Below the pieces are notes generated by a model. The model worked only from the letters and a program-made list of their open reading frames with translations. It was not told the DNA's origin and ran no database searches. Source: an uncultured Sutterella sp. (lineage in GTDB: Bacteria; Pseudomonadota; Gammaproteobacteria; Burkholderiales; Burkholderiaceae_F). From it: a DNA stretch of 64,000 nt. This document shows, piece after piece, positions 36,002 to 45,615 of this stretch; position 1 is the stretch's first letter, and the number at the start of each line of letters is the position of its first letter. The position numbers and the translations under genes are program-made. The DNA lies in contig UQUM01000009.1 of the NCBI GenBank assembly GCA_900544255.1, forward strand, positions 3,684 through 67,683, written 5' to 3'.

Positions 36002-36144
36002 GGAGAACTCCGGGGAAAAAAGAAAACCCGAGCATTGTACCTGTCGTCCGTGCAGCCATCTCAGATATTTGCCGAAGGAAAGGTACAATAACCGGACGGC
36101 GCACCGGGCGCCGTTTTTTGTCGGCTGTCTTTTTCGGAGTTGTC

Positions 36145-36546
36145 ATGGCTGCTGAACCGCTCGCAAGTATCCGTATCAATAAATGGCTTTGGGCTGCGCG
36201 TTTTTTTAAAACGCGGTCGCTCGCGCAGGAAGCGGTGGAATTGGGGCGGGTGCGGTTGGCCGGACAGCGCTTGAAGCCGTCGCGCGACGTGAAGCCCGGG
36301 GATCGGCTGACGGTGGAGCGCGGCGAAGAGCGTTTTGAAATCTTCGTTGAAAAGATTTCGGCGGTACGGGGCCCCGCCCCTGTGGCGCAGACGCTTTATC
36401 GGGAAACGGATGAGTCTCGGGAAAAGCGGGAGCGTGCCTCCGAAATGCGCAAAATTGCGATGGAACCCGCCTCAACGATTGCGAAGGGCCGTCCCACCAA
36501 GCGCGACGCCCGTCTGATCCGGCGCGTGCAGTCGGGATGGGCGTAA
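36145..36546 (+). CDS. hslR: S4-domain RNA-binding heat-shock protein 15 (HslR)
   Basis: 133 residues. The N-terminal S4 domain (IRINKWLWAARFFKTRSLAQEAVELGRVRLAGQRLKPSRDVKPGDRL) is followed by a basic helical tail (KRERASEMRKIA ... RPTKRDARLIRRVQ). Hsp15 binds the stalled 50S subunit carrying a peptidyl-tRNA and helps rescue it. ATG 36145 is chosen for its GGAG (36136-36139); an upstream in-frame start at 36118 adds nine unrelated residues. Confidence 0.92.
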   Translation: MAAEPLASIRINKWLWAARFFKTRSLAQEAVELGRVRLAGQRLKPSRDVKPGDRLTVERGEERFEIFVEKISAVRGPAPVAQTLYRETDESREKRERASEMRKIAMEPASTIAKGRPTKRDARLIRRVQSGWA

Positions 36547-36558
36547 ACGGCCGTCAAC

Positions 36559-36591
36559 AAAAAGGCCGGTACGCCCGACGAGCGACCGGCC
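36559..36591 (-). terminator. Terminator between convergent hslR and trpS
   Basis: GGCCGGT (36564-36570) and ACCGGCC (36585-36591) form a 7-bp stem, followed on the minus strand by five T. It ends trpS transcription. Confidence 0.82.
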
Positions 36592-36609
36592 TCAAAGAAA
36601 AACGCCCGA

Positions 36610-37911
36610 TTATTCGGCCGTGAGTGCGGCAAGAGCGGCCTTTACCGCGTCTTCAGTGACGCCGTCGGCCAATTGGGCGTCCGTCAGGGCTGAGAGGTCA
36701 CCCTTTTTAAGAGCGCCTACAGCCTGACCCGCACTGCGTCCGTCGTCAAAACCGTGCGACGTGAGAAGAAGCGTGCCGTCGGCGGCGACGAACTTGAAGT
36801 AAAAACGTCCGTCCTTTTCGCGGTACTGCTTAAAGGTGGGGAGGGCGGCTTTTTCTTTCTTGGCAGCAGTCTTCTTTTCCGTGCCGGCCGCGGTCTTCAC
36901 AAAGCTCTTCAAGCCCACGGCTTCCTTCAATGCCGCAAGGAACGGTACCGAGATCTTGCGGGCCTTCGCCGCACCTGCCTGCAGAATGTCTTCGAGTTCT
37001 GCGGCGTGCGACATGTAGTAGGCGTACTTTTCGCGCATCGGGCCGATTTCACCTTCAATGCAGTCGGCGACGACCTTCTTGGCGTCCCCCCAGCCCATAC
37101 CGGCCTGAAGGTCAGCGCGGAACTGCGCTTTTTCTTCGTCGGTAGCGAAGGCGTCGAAAATCTGCGTGAGCGACGTGGAATCCGGATCCTTGGCTTCGCC
37201 CGGCAGCTTGCTGTCGGTGACGACGCGGCTGATGGCGTCCTTCAGCGCCTTGGCACCGCCTTCAAAAAGCGGGATGACGTTGTTGTAGCTCTTACTCATC
37301 TTGCGGCCGTCGAGCCCCGGCAGTACCGGGATGTCCTTTTCGATCTGCTCGTAGGGCATGCGGAAGAAATCCTTGCCGCGGCCGTAGAGGTTATTAAAGC
37401 GCGTCGCGATATCGCGAGCCATCTCAAGGTGCTGAATCTGATCCTTGCCGACGGGAACGCGGTCGGCGTTGAACATCAGAATGTCGGCCGCCATCAGAAT
37501 GGGGTAGCAGTAAAGGCCCATCGAAACGCCGGCGTCCACGTCTTCACTTTGGGCGGCGTTGGCTTCAACAAACGCCTTGTAGGCGTGTGCGCGGTTCATG
37601 AGGCCTTTGGAGCAGACGCAGTTCAAAAGCCAGTTCAACTGCGGGATTTCCGGAATGTCGCTCTGACGGTAAAGCGTGACGTGATCGGGATCGAGCCCCG
37701 CAGCAAGCCAACTTGCCGCAATCTGCATGCGGCTTAATTCCACGCGCGCCGGGTCTTGGCACTTGATGAGCGCATGGAGGTCGGCCATGAAAAAGAAGCT
37801 GTCCGTGTCGGGGAGCCGCGAAGCGCGCACGCAGGGGCGGATGGCGCCGCAGTAATTCCCCAGATGCAGAGTACCGGTTGTATTGATACCGGTGAGAACA
37901 CGTACCGTCAT
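36610..37911 (-). CDS. trpS: Tryptophan--tRNA ligase with C-terminal extension
   Basis: A class Ic aminoacyl-tRNA synthetase. The HIGH-like motif is TGTLHLGNY near the N-terminus, and the KMSKS motif reads GRKMSKSYNN. The core ends at about residue 335. A Lys-rich linker follows (KKTAAKKEKAA). A C-terminal module of about 60 residues (FKQYREKDGRFYFKFVAADGTLLLTSHGFDDGRSAGQAV) then resembles a DUF1508-type repeat. Total 433 residues against about 334 in E. coli. The appended domain is seen in some proteobacterial TrpS proteins and its role is unknown. It has its own terminator. Confidence 0.96.
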   Translation of the reverse strand: MTVRVLTGINTTGTLHLGNYCGAIRPCVRASRLPDTDSFFFMADLHALIKCQDPARVELSRMQIAASWLAAGLDPDHVTLYRQSDIPEIPQLNWLLNCVCSKGLMNRAHAYKAFVEANAAQSEDVDAGVSMGLYCYPILMAADILMFNADRVPVGKDQIQHLEMARDIATRFNNLYGRGKDFFRMPYEQIEKDIPVLPGLDGRKMSKSYNNVIPLFEGGAKALKDAISRVVTDSKLPGEAKDPDSTSLTQIFDAFATDEEKAQFRADLQAGMGWGDAKKVVADCIEGEIGPMREKYAYYMSHAAELEDILQAGAAKARKISVPFLAALKEAVGLKSFVKTAAGTEKKTAAKKEKAALPTFKQYREKDGRFYFKFVAADGTLLLTSHGFDDGRSAGQAVGALKKGDLSALTDAQLADGVTEDAVKAALAALTAE

Positions 37912-38140
37912 GGTGAAGTCAACCTTCCGAAAAAAACGACAAACCGCTACTGTAGCAAAGATTAAGGTGTCCGCCGCTTAAAAAAGCGGCAAAAAAACAG
38001 AGGAGAGCAGATATAAAAACCAACAAAAACAGTCGACAGATGCTAAAAGCTGACAAAATGGCTGTTGGGAAAACCGACAATTCGGCCGATTTTCAGCCGA
38101 CAATTTGGCGCAACTTACGTCGGAAAGCGAAACCCGGCAC

Positions 38141-38175
38141 AAAAAACGGACACCCCCCACGTAAGGAAGTGTCCG
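38141..38175 (-). terminator. Terminator of metK
   Basis: On the minus strand, CGGACAC (38175-38169) pairs with GTGTCCG (38153-38147), followed by six T (38146-38141). It lies 26 bases past the metK stop. The rest of 37912-38140 has no gene; a 7-bp GCCGCTT/AAGCGGC hairpin (37973-37990) sits upstream of trpS. Confidence 0.85.
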
Positions 38176-38201
38176 CTTGCAGACGCCAGTCAGTCTGACG
38201 A

Positions 38202-39386
38202 TCAGAGACCGGCCGCAGCACGCAGGGCTTCGACCTTATCGGTCTTTTCCCAGGTGAATTCCGGTTCTTCACGACCGAAGTGACCGTAGGCCGCGGTCTT
38301 CGAGTAGATCGGACGGCGCAGGTCGAGCATCTGAATGATGCCGCCCGGACGCAGATCAAAGATCTTGCGGTCGCTCACGATTTCCGAAATGCGTTCGTCG
38401 GAAATGACGCCCGTGCCGTAAGTGTTCACGGTGATGTTCATGGGGTCAGCCACGCCGATGGCGTAGGAGACCTGGATTTGAGCGCGTGTCGCAAGACCCG
38501 CGGCGACGATGTTCTTTGCGACGTAACGGCAGGCATAGGCTGCGGAACGATCCACCTTCGTGGGATCCTTGCCGGAGAAAGCGCCGCCGCCGTGCGGGCA
38601 GGCGCCGCCGTAGGTGTCGACGATGATCTTGCGTCCCGTGAGGCCGCAGTCGCCCTGGGGGCCGCCCACCACGAAGCGTCCGGTGGGGTTCACGAGGAAG
38701 CGGGTGTTCTTCAGCCATTCGGCGGGCATCACCGGACGGATGATGTTTTCAACGACGGCTTCAACGAATTCGGGCTTCATCTTGTTGCCGTCGCTCCATT
38801 CGGGCGCGTGCTGCGTCGAGAGAACGATCGTGTCGGCGGCGACGGGCTTGCCGTCGACGTACCGCAACGTCACCTGGCTCTTCGCGTCGGGGCGCAGGTA
38901 CGGCATCGTACCGTTGCGGCGGACGATGGACTGCTGCTGCACCAGGCGGTGTGCGTAGTAGATGGCAGCCGGCATATAGGTCGCCGTTTCGTCGCAGGCG
39001 TAACCGAACATCAGCCCCTGGTCGCCCGCGCCCTGCGTCAAGGGATCGTGGTTCTTTTCATCCACGCCCTGCTTGATGTCGGCGCTCTGTTTGTCGTAGC
39101 CCACGAGCACCGAGCAGCCGCGGTGATCAATCCCGTATTCGGAATTGTCGTAACCGATGCGTTTTAATACGTTGCGGGTGAGTTCAATGTAGTTAACCTG
39201 GGCGTTCGTCGTGATTTCGCCCGCGAGCACCACGAGCCCCGTGGTGCACATCGTTTCGGCCGCCACGCGGCTTAAGGGATCCTGCGAGAGGCAGGCGTCC
39301 AGAACCGCATCGGAAATCTGGTCAGCCACCTTGTCGGGATGACCTTCGCTCACGGATTCGGACGTAAAAAGAAAATCGCCGGCCAT
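38202..39386 (-). CDS. metK: S-adenosylmethionine synthase
   Basis: Makes SAM from methionine and ATP. 394 residues from ATG 39386. Signature segments: [25 protein letters not shown], the hexapeptide [12 protein letters not shown], and the P-loop-like [19 protein letters not shown]. All the usual Asp, Lys and His ligands are visible. ATG 39386 has GGAG seven bases upstream; an ATG six bases earlier would overlap that site too closely. It is a single gene. No SAM riboswitch is recognisable in the 195 bases between it and mutM. Confidence 0.97.
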   Translation of the reverse strand: MAGDFLFTSESVSEGHPDKVADQISDAVLDACLSQDPLSRVAAETMCTTGLVVLAGEITTNAQVNYIELTRNVLKRIGYDNSEYGIDHRGCSVLVGYDKQSADIKQGVDEKNHDPLTQGAGDQGLMFGYACDETATYMPAAIYYAHRLVQQQSIVRRNGTMPYLRPDAKSQVTLRYVDGKPVAADTIVLSTQHAPEWSDGNKMKPEFVEAVVENIIRPVMPAEWLKNTRFLVNPTGRFVVGGPQGDCGLTGRKIIVDTYGGACPHGGGAFSGKDPTKVDRSAAYACRYVAKNIVAAGLATRAQIQVSYAIGVADPMNITVNTYGTGVISDERISEIVSDRKIFDLRPGGIIQMLDLRRPIYSKTAAYGHFGREEPEFTWEKTDKVEALRAAAGL

Positions 39387-39581
39387 AGCCATGCTCCATT
39401 CTGCGTAATTGAGACGTATCAAAGCGTCTTCACAGAACGAGCCGGTTACGATACCAGCGACGTCGCGACAGACGCTTTAGCGGTATTGTTTTTGCTTCGC
39501 CCCGCAAGTTGTCTTTTTTAACTCGGCGAATTGATGCGCATAATACGCTGATTGTCTTAACTTTGCATGAGGAAATACACA

Positions 39582-40409
39582 ATGCCGGAACTGCCGGAGG
39601 TGGAAGTGACGAGGCGGGCGCTTGCGCCTGCACTCGAAGGAAAAACGCTCACGAAAGTTCGTTTTTATTGTGTCAAACTGCGGCATCCGGTGCCCGATAT
39701 GACGAACGCGGAAGGCGCTCGGCTGGTGGCGCTCTCGCGGCGCGCCAAATATCTTATTTGGCATTTTCAAAAAACGGACGGCTCGTCGCGGTACCTCTTG
39801 ACGCACCTCGGAATGAGCGGTTCGTGGCGTCTGTGGCCTCGAAAGGCATTGCCTGAGGCCGGGCCCCACGACCGAGCGGATTTTGTGTTCGGGGGCACTG
39901 TCGCAAGGCTCACGGATACGCGGAAATTCTCGGACATCGTCCTGTCGGACGAGGATCCCGAAACCGTGCCGCCCCTGTCCGAACTCGGTGCGGAACCTTT
40001 GTCGGACGACTTTACGCCTCAGCGTCTTTTCGCAGGACTGCAGAAAACGCAGCGTGCCGTAAAACCCGTGTTGCTCGACGGAAAAATCGTGGTGGGCTGC
40101 GGCAACATTTACGCGAATGAAAGCTGCTTTGAAGCCGGTATCTCGCCGTTGCGGCCGGCGAACCGGGTGACGCGAGAGGAAGCGGAAAAATTATGGGCGG
40201 CGGTGAGGGACGTATTGTCGCGCGCCGTCGCCGCGGGCGGCACGACCCTGCGTGACTTTCACGGGGCGGACGGTAAGACGGGATGGTTTTCGCTGCAGTG
40301 CGCGGTCTACGGCCGTGAGGGAGCGACGTGTCCGCGGTGCGGCGGTGAAATTGAACGCATCGTGCAGAACGGTCGCTCGACGTTTTTTTGCGCAGGATGT
40401 CAGAAATGA
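39582..40409 (+). CDS. mutM: Formamidopyrimidine-DNA glycosylase MutM
   Basis: 275 residues. It removes 8-oxoguanine and ring-opened purines. The N-terminal PELPEVEVTRR supplies the catalytic Pro2 and Glu3 after Met removal. THLGMSGSW, the H2TH segment with GNIYANE, and the C-terminal zinc finger (CPRCGG ... FFCAGC) are complete. ATG 39582 is fixed by the invariant PELPEVE and by GAGGAA upstream. It is translationally coupled to mutY (ATGA), which pairs the two GO-repair enzymes in one operon. Confidence 0.97.
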   Translation: MPELPEVEVTRRALAPALEGKTLTKVRFYCVKLRHPVPDMTNAEGARLVALSRRAKYLIWHFQKTDGSSRYLLTHLGMSGSWRLWPRKALPEAGPHDRADFVFGGTVARLTDTRKFSDIVLSDEDPETVPPLSELGAEPLSDDFTPQRLFAGLQKTQRAVKPVLLDGKIVVGCGNIYANESCFEAGISPLRPANRVTREEAEKLWAAVRDVLSRAVAAGGTTLRDFHGADGKTGWFSLQCAVYGREGATCPRCGGEIERIVQNGRSTFFCAGCQK

Positions 40410-41416
40410 CGGGGGCCTTGGAAAATGCCGCCGCGTTTGCCGAAAACGTGGTGACGTGGCAGAAAGCGTACGGTCGGCAGGGACTGCCTTGGATGGTGAA
40501 GGATGCGTACTGTCGTTGGGTGTCGGAAATCATGCTGCAGCAGACGCAGGTGGTGACCGTGAAGGCCTATTACGGGCGGTTTACGGCGGCGTTTCCGGAC
40601 GTGAAGGCGTTGGCAGCAGCGTCTGAAGACGACGTGATGCGGCTTTGGGCGGGATTGGGGTACTACTCGCGGGCGAGAAACTTACATGCCTGCGCCAAAG
40701 TCGTGACGGCGCGGTACGGCGGTGAATTTCCCCGAACGCCCGAAGCCCTCGCGGAACTCCCCGGGATCGGGCGCAGTACGGCCGCCGCGATTGCGTCGGC
40801 GGCGTACGGTGTCGTTGCTCCGATTTTGGACGGCAATGTGAAACGGGTGCTGACGCGGGTGCTGGCGGATCCGACGCCGCTCGGCACTTCGGCGTCGGAG
40901 AAAAGACTTTGGACAGCGGCCGACACGTTGGTGTCCCGCACGGATCCCGGAACTTATAACCAAGGCATGATGGATTTGGGAAACCTCGTCTGCACCCGCA
41001 CGCAGCCCCAATGCGCCGAGTGTCCGATCAGGGCGTTTTGTGCGGCGCAGGCGGCGGGACGCGCAACCGAATTTCCGGTGAAAAAGCCGAAGGCACCGAG
41101 GCCCGTGCGCGAAGCGGACATGACGGTTTACGCGGACGTAAACGGGGTGTGGCTTGAAAAGCGGTGCGGAGCCGGTGTGTGGAAAGGTTTGTGGAGCCTG
41201 CCGGAAGTAAGAGGAAAAGGCAGTGCCCCCACGGGCGGTTTTGTGCACGACTTTTCGCATTACCGTTTGTCGGCGCATGTGTGGCGTGTTGAGGGGGCGC
41301 CGCCCGCGGCCTATCGGGAACTCGTTGAAATGCGGCAGATACCATGGGAGGCGGTGGCCGCAGAAGCGATCCCCGCGCCGGTGAAGACTTTTTTGGCGGC
41401 ATTGCCCCGGTCGTGA
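40406..41416 (+). CDS. mutY: Adenine DNA glycosylase MutY
   Basis: 336 residues. It removes adenine opposite 8-oxoguanine. The HhH-GPD core shows VSEIMLQQTQVVTVKAYYGRF, LAGLGYYSRARNLHACA-like RLWAGLGYYSRARNLHACA, LPGIGRSTAAAIASAAYG and ILDGNVKRVLTR with the catalytic Asp. The [4Fe-4S] ligands are in the pattern C-x6-C-x2-C-x5-C (CTRTQPQCAECPIRAFC). A C-terminal NUDIX-like 8-oxoG-reading domain follows. ATG 40406 overlaps the mutM stop and is preferred over ATG 40397. Confidence 0.95.
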   Translation: MTGALENAAAFAENVVTWQKAYGRQGLPWMVKDAYCRWVSEIMLQQTQVVTVKAYYGRFTAAFPDVKALAAASEDDVMRLWAGLGYYSRARNLHACAKVVTARYGGEFPRTPEALAELPGIGRSTAAAIASAAYGVVAPILDGNVKRVLTRVLADPTPLGTSASEKRLWTAADTLVSRTDPGTYNQGMMDLGNLVCTRTQPQCAECPIRAFCAAQAAGRATEFPVKKPKAPRPVREADMTVYADVNGVWLEKRCGAGVWKGLWSLPEVRGKGSAPTGGFVHDFSHYRLSAHVWRVEGAPPAAYRELVEMRQIPWEAVAAEAIPAPVKTFLAALPRS

Positions 41417-41426
41417 ACTCGGAGGC

Positions 41427-41455
41427 AAAGGAGGACGGCGTGCTCGGCCTCCTTT
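41427..41455. terminator. Bidirectional terminator between mutY and nadX
   Basis: AAAGGAGG (41427-41434) and CCTCCTTT (41448-41455) form an 8-bp stem between the convergent mutY and nadX genes. Confidence 0.75.
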
Positions 41456-41471
41456 CTGCGGCGCAACGCTC

Positions 41472-42269
41472 CTAAAACACGACGACTTCGGACGTCAGAT
41501 TTTTGAGAAGCGCCAGCACGCTCCACGCAGTGGAGGTGCTCGACTTCGGATTGGCGGGATCGGGCTTGGAGGCAATCGTGAGTTCCGCGTGCATCAGCGC
41601 GTTACGGATTTTGAGGCGATGCACATTTTCCGTTTTGCCCGGTACGGAATGAATCGTAACGACGGCGTCGGGGGCGGCCGCTGCGAGAGAAGCCGCGACG
41701 GCGACGTTCACATTTTTTGGGAACCCCGCGATGGCGTCTCGGACGCTGCCTGTGAAGACGGTTTCCTCGTCGGTCTCAGACAGCGTACGGCCCGCGAGGT
41801 AAGGGGCGCCGTTTAGGCTCTTGGGAGCTTTTTCATTTTCAATCGTCAGGTGCGCGCCGCCCATCAGTGCGTAGGTCTGCAGAAGATCGAGGCCGCCGAC
41901 GGCACCGTTCGGAATAAAAAGTCGGGTGCCGCAGCGTTTTGCCGTCGCTTTGGCGCGATTGAAAAAGTTGGGATCCGCCCAGGCACCGACGGACGCCGTG
42001 ATGAGGTTCGTTTTTTCGAGGATGGTTTCTGCGGAGGTTCTGACGGCGCCGCCCCCCGCAAATTCCACGACGTAATCGGGGTTGAGCGTGAGGAGTTCCT
42101 CAAGCGATGTTGCGGCACGGCAACCGAAATTCTCGGCAAACGTGCGGCAGGCGTCGGGCGTGCGGCAATAAGCACCGACGAGCGTCACGCTCCCGTGAAA
42201 CACGTTGTTGAGATTCTGAGCAAAGACGCGGGCGAGTGCTCCGCATCCTAAAAGACAAACGGTGGTCAT
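41472..42269 (-). CDS. nadX: Aspartate dehydrogenase NadX
   Basis: 265 residues. It oxidises L-aspartate with NAD(P)+ to iminoaspartate, an alternative to NadB (L-aspartate oxidase) for NAD synthesis that does not need oxygen or fumarate. The Rossmann start VCLLGCGALARVFAQNL, the catalytic-domain VEFAGGGAVR, ASVGAWADPNFF, IPNGAVGGLDLL and KNVNVAVAASLAAA with the conserved Asn/Val block fit the family. ATG 42269 is preceded by GAGGA. It follows rapZ on the minus strand with an 11-base gap, so the two are probably co-transcribed. Confidence 0.9.
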   Translation of the reverse strand: MTTVCLLGCGALARVFAQNLNNVFHGSVTLVGAYCRTPDACRTFAENFGCRAATSLEELLTLNPDYVVEFAGGGAVRTSAETILEKTNLITASVGAWADPNFFNRAKATAKRCGTRLFIPNGAVGGLDLLQTYALMGGAHLTIENEKAPKSLNGAPYLAGRTLSETDEETVFTGSVRDAIAGFPKNVNVAVAASLAAAAPDAVVTIHSVPGKTENVHRLKIRNALMHAELTIASKPDPANPKSSTSTAWSVLALLKNLTSEVVVF

Positions 42270-42280
42270 ACAAAAAATCC

Positions 42281-43183
42281 TCAGGCAGTTTGCTGCAGTG
42301 ACGCTTCGACTTCTTTCATGCGAGCGACCTGACGGTGTCGGACGACGACGCCTGCCACATCGTGAAAGCGATCGGCCAAAGTCTGCGCGACGTAGACGCT
42401 GCGGTGTTGTCCGCCGGTGCAGCCGATGGCGACCGTCAGGTAATGGCGGTTTTGGGCTTCGTACGAAGGAAGCCAACGACGGATAAAGCGTTCGATGTCG
42501 TCGATCATCGCGGAGGCTTCAGGTTGCTTTTCCATAAAGTCGATGATGGGTTGATCGAGTCCCGTGAAGGGACGCAGCGCCGGGTCGTAGTAGGGATTAG
42601 GCAGGTTTCTCACGTCAAATAAGAGATCCGCGGCGACGGGAATCCCCTTTTTGAATGCAAAACTTTCGAAAGCGAGCGTCATGGAGGTGGCGGGAGACTC
42701 GATAAAACGCCGCACCCAGTCTCGAAGCGTATTGGGCGAGAGGTTCGAAGTGTCGATCACCTGCGCGTAGGGTTCTGCAGGTGCCAAAAGTTCCCGCTCT
42801 TTTTTGACGGCTTCGGAAAGGGTGAAGCCTGCCGCTCCGGCTTCCGTCGGAATCGTGAGGGGGTGACGCCGCCGGGTTTCCGAAAAGCGCTGAATGAGCG
42901 TGGTGACGGACGCGGTGAGAAAAAGGCTCTTCACGTCGACGCCCGCTTTCTGCAGGGCTTCCAAATGATCCCGCAGTTCCTCAAGATTCATGCGGCTTCT
43001 GGCGTCGATCGCCATCGCGACGCGTTGGTAACCGTGTTGTTTCAGGTCGAGTGCCACTTCTTCAATGAAGGGAACGGGGAGATTGTCGACGCAGTAGTAC
43101 CCCGAGTCTTCCAACTGACGGATGGCGACGGATTTTCCGGCGCCGGAAAGTCCGGTGACGATGACTAAACGCATGCTTGACAT
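42281..43183 (-). CDS. rapZ: RNase adapter protein RapZ
   Basis: 300 residues. The N-terminal P-loop VTGLSGAGKSVAIRQLEDSGYYCVDNLP and the C-terminal GCTGGQHRSVYVAQTLADRF block are the two family signatures. In E. coli, RapZ binds the sRNA GlmZ and delivers it to RNase E in control of GlmS, and it senses glucosamine-6-phosphate. Whether a GlmZ-like sRNA exists here is unknown. ATG 43183 (MSSMRLVIVTG) is used; an ATG at 43174 is possible. It follows rpoN by 90 bases; hpf, ptsN and hprK, which often lie between them, are absent. Confidence 0.94.
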   Translation of the reverse strand: MSSMRLVIVTGLSGAGKSVAIRQLEDSGYYCVDNLPVPFIEEVALDLKQHGYQRVAMAIDARSRMNLEELRDHLEALQKAGVDVKSLFLTASVTTLIQRFSETRRRHPLTIPTEAGAAGFTLSEAVKKERELLAPAEPYAQVIDTSNLSPNTLRDWVRRFIESPATSMTLAFESFAFKKGIPVAADLLFDVRNLPNPYYDPALRPFTGLDQPIIDFMEKQPEASAMIDDIERFIRRWLPSYEAQNRHYLTVAIGCTGGQHRSVYVAQTLADRFHDVAGVVVRHRQVARMKEVEASLQQTA

Positions 43184-43273
43184 AGCCGCTTCAGAAAAAA
43201 GGATAAAGAAAGACACCCCGTATCTCAACAAATTTTGGCAGCAGTGTCATCGGGGATTGTGCTCACGACGAGG

Positions 43274-44725
43274 TCATTCTTTTGATTTCATCCGTCGCCG
43301 CAATGATTTCGGCGCAATATTTTCTGCTTCGCGGTATTTAGCGACGGTGCGTCGGGCGATTTCGATGCCTTCGACGGTTAGCTGCCGGGCAATGGCTTCG
43401 TCCGAGAGCGGCGCCTTCGGATCCTCCGCGTCAATAAGTTCCCGGATGCGGCGTCGGGCCGTGAGGGCGGAAACGGCGCCGGCGGTACCGCCCGTGAGAG
43501 CCGATGTGAAGAAGAATTTGAGTTCAAACGTGCCGCGGTCCGTCTGCAGGTATTTGCCGACTGTCGCCCGGCTCACCGTACTTTCCGAAAGATTTAACCG
43601 CTGCGCGACGTCCCGCAGCACCATGGGGCGCAGAGCCGTAAGACCTTCTGTAAAAAAAGCGTGCTGAGCGTCAACGATTGTCTGCGCTACTGCGGTGACG
43701 GTGGAAAAACGCTGTTCAAGTGCTCGGATAAAGGTTTTGGCGTCCTGCGAGCGGGTTTTCCACTGTGCGGCTTCATCGCCCGAAAGTTTGGCTTTCGTAA
43801 GAAGCTGAAAGTATTCGTCGTTAAACCGCAGCGCCGGTACGACCCGGGGATTTAACCGCACCTTGAGTCCTGCCTCCGTACGGTAGAGGATAACGTCCGG
43901 AATGACGGCGGCAGACTGCCGGGGATCGGCAAAATCAGCGGCAGGGCGCGGCGTGAGTTTTCGGACGGCGCTGATTGCGGCTGCGACGACGGATTCCGGC
44001 TGCTTAAACGTTCGGGCGGCTTTGGCGGTCGTCAGTTTGACGAGACGCTCGGGACCTGCGGCAAGAAGCGCTTCGGCGGTTTGTCGGACGTCGTCGGCGA
44101 GATCCGTGCGGGCTTTTATCTGCAGTAAAAGGGATTCCGTGAGGTTTAGGGCGGCCACTCCCGCGGGGTCAAAGCTCTGCAGGAGTCGGAGTGCTGCGCG
44201 CCACACCGCGTCGTCTGCCGCAAAGGGGGCCGATGCCGCGCAGTCTTCCAGCGGATCGGCGAGAAAACCGTTGTCGTCAAGGCAACCCACGAGCCACTCG
44301 GCGCAGGCCTTAAGTTCCGGGTCAGCTGCTGAACACCCCAGTTGTTTTAAAAGGTGTTCGGTGAGTGTTTCTTCCCGGGCGACGAGCTCCCCTGCTTCGG
44401 GACTCTCGTCTTCATTTTCCGTGCGGCGGGCGGTCTGTGACCAAGTAATGAGCGCTTCGCTTCTCTCAAAGTTGCTTTCAACGCCCACGGGGCGGTCAAA
44501 CGGCACGGGGGCGGCAGCGGGGGCCGGGGGTTCGCCGTGATCGAACGTCGGGTCAAACCCGTCGGCGTCCGTTTCGATGAGGGGGTTCGCGGCGGCTTTT
44601 TCCGCAACGGCTTCTGCCAGATCCTGCGTACTCATCTGCAGCACCTGCAGCGCCTCTTTCAACTGCGGCGTGAGCGCCAGTTTTTGCTGAGCGGCAAGAT
44701 GCAGGTCTGTGGATAAGCTGGACAC
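43274..44725 (-). CDS. rpoN: RNA polymerase sigma-54 factor RpoN
   Basis: 483 residues. The N-terminal activator-interaction region is Gln/Leu-rich (QQKLALTPQLKEALQVLQMSTQDLAEAV). An acidic, Pro-rich region follows. The core-binding domain contains SFDPAGVAALNLTESLLLQ. The C-terminus carries the helix-turn-helix and the RpoN box ARRTVAKYR, which reads the -24 promoter element. The start is GTG 44725 with AGGGAG seven bases upstream. It lies 11 bases after lptB in the kdsD-kdsC-lptCAB-rpoN operon. Confidence 0.96.
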   Translation of the reverse strand: MSSLSTDLHLAAQQKLALTPQLKEALQVLQMSTQDLAEAVAEKAAANPLIETDADGFDPTFDHGEPPAPAAAPVPFDRPVGVESNFERSEALITWSQTARRTENEDESPEAGELVAREETLTEHLLKQLGCSAADPELKACAEWLVGCLDDNGFLADPLEDCAASAPFAADDAVWRAALRLLQSFDPAGVAALNLTESLLLQIKARTDLADDVRQTAEALLAAGPERLVKLTTAKAARTFKQPESVVAAAISAVRKLTPRPAADFADPRQSAAVIPDVILYRTEAGLKVRLNPRVVPALRFNDEYFQLLTKAKLSGDEAAQWKTRSQDAKTFIRALEQRFSTVTAVAQTIVDAQHAFFTEGLTALRPMVLRDVAQRLNLSESTVSRATVGKYLQTDRGTFELKFFFTSALTGGTAGAVSALTARRRIRELIDAEDPKAPLSDEAIARQLTVEGIEIARRTVAKYREAENIAPKSLRRRMKSKE

Positions 44726-44736
44726 AGCGGGACTCC

Positions 44737-45615
44737 CTACATACGGAAATTTTCGCCCAAATAGATACGACGCACTTTTTCGTTGGCGACGATGTCGTCG
44801 GGGGCGCCGCTGGCGAGCACTTCGCCTTCGTTGATGATGTAGGCGTGGTCACAGATGCCGAGGGTTTCCCGGACGTTGTGGTCGGTGATGAGAACGCCGA
44901 TGCCGCGATCTTTCAAGAATCGCACGATGCGCTGAATTTCAATGACGGCAATCGGATCGACGCCTGCGAAGGGTTCGTCAAGCAGGATAAAGCGAGGGTT
45001 GGTCGCTAAGGCGCGTGCAATTTCCGTACGGCGGCGCTCGCCGCCGGAAAGCGAAAGCGCCATGTTGGTGCGGATGTGCGTAATCTGCAGTTCCTCAAGA
45101 AGACGGTTGAGACGTGTTTCGATTTCTTTTTTGGAAATCGCGCGGCCTTTCTCATCGGTCTGCAGTTCAAGCACCGCACGGATGTTGTCTTCAACCGACA
45201 GACGTCGAAAGACGCTCGCTTCCTGCGGCAGATAACTCACCCCGAGCCGCGCGCGACGGAAAATGGGGAGGTGAGTAATGTCGATGCCGTTTAATTCGAT
45301 CTTGCCGCCGTTCGGGGGAACGAGGCCCACTATCATGTAGAAACTCGTGGTTTTCCCGGCGCCGTTGGGTCCCAGAAGGCCTACGACTTCACCGCTTTTG
45401 ACGGCGACGGAGACATCCTTCACCACGCAGCGGCTGCCGTAGCGCTTCATAAGGCCCGAGGCGGACAAAGTCTGTACCGGTTCCTCATTTTTACGGGGTT
45501 CGGTTGCCGGAAGGTTGCGTTCGGCTTCTTCTGCGGCCTGCAGGGCTTCTTTTAAAACGTCCGCCGGAACGGCGGGCGCTGTTTCGGGGGCTAGATTTTT
45601 ATCCGTCACGCTCAT
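44737..45615 (-). CDS. lptB: LPS export ABC transporter ATP-binding protein LptB
   Basis: The ATPase that powers LPS extraction by LptB2FGC. From about residue 48 the protein is a standard Lpt[21 protein letters not shown] (Walker A), [21 protein letters not shown] (Q loop), [16 protein letters not shown] (signature), [15 protein letters not shown] (Walker B) and ITDHNV (switch His). The first 47 residues are an extra Ala/Pro/Glu-rich segment not present in E. coli LptB. The ATG overlaps the lptA stop (TAATG). Confidence 0.96.
   Translation of the reverse strand: MSVTDKNLAPETAPAVPADVLKEALQAAEEAERNLPATEPRKNEEPVQTLSASGLMKRYGSRCVVKDVSVAVKSGEVVGLLGPNGAGKTTSFYMIVGLVPPNGGKIELNGIDITHLPIFRRARLGVSYLPQEASVFRRLSVEDNIRAVLELQTDEKGRAISKKEIETRLNRLLEELQITHIRTNMALSLSGGERRRTEIARALATNPRFILLDEPFAGVDPIAVIEIQRIVRFLKDRGIGVLITDHNVRETLGICDHAYIINEGEVLASGAPDDIVANEKVRRIYLGENFRM

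Noticed and set aside
39387..39581. SAM riboswitch before metK
   Set aside because: No SAM-I, SAM-II or SAM-IV-like core could be recognised in this divergent region.
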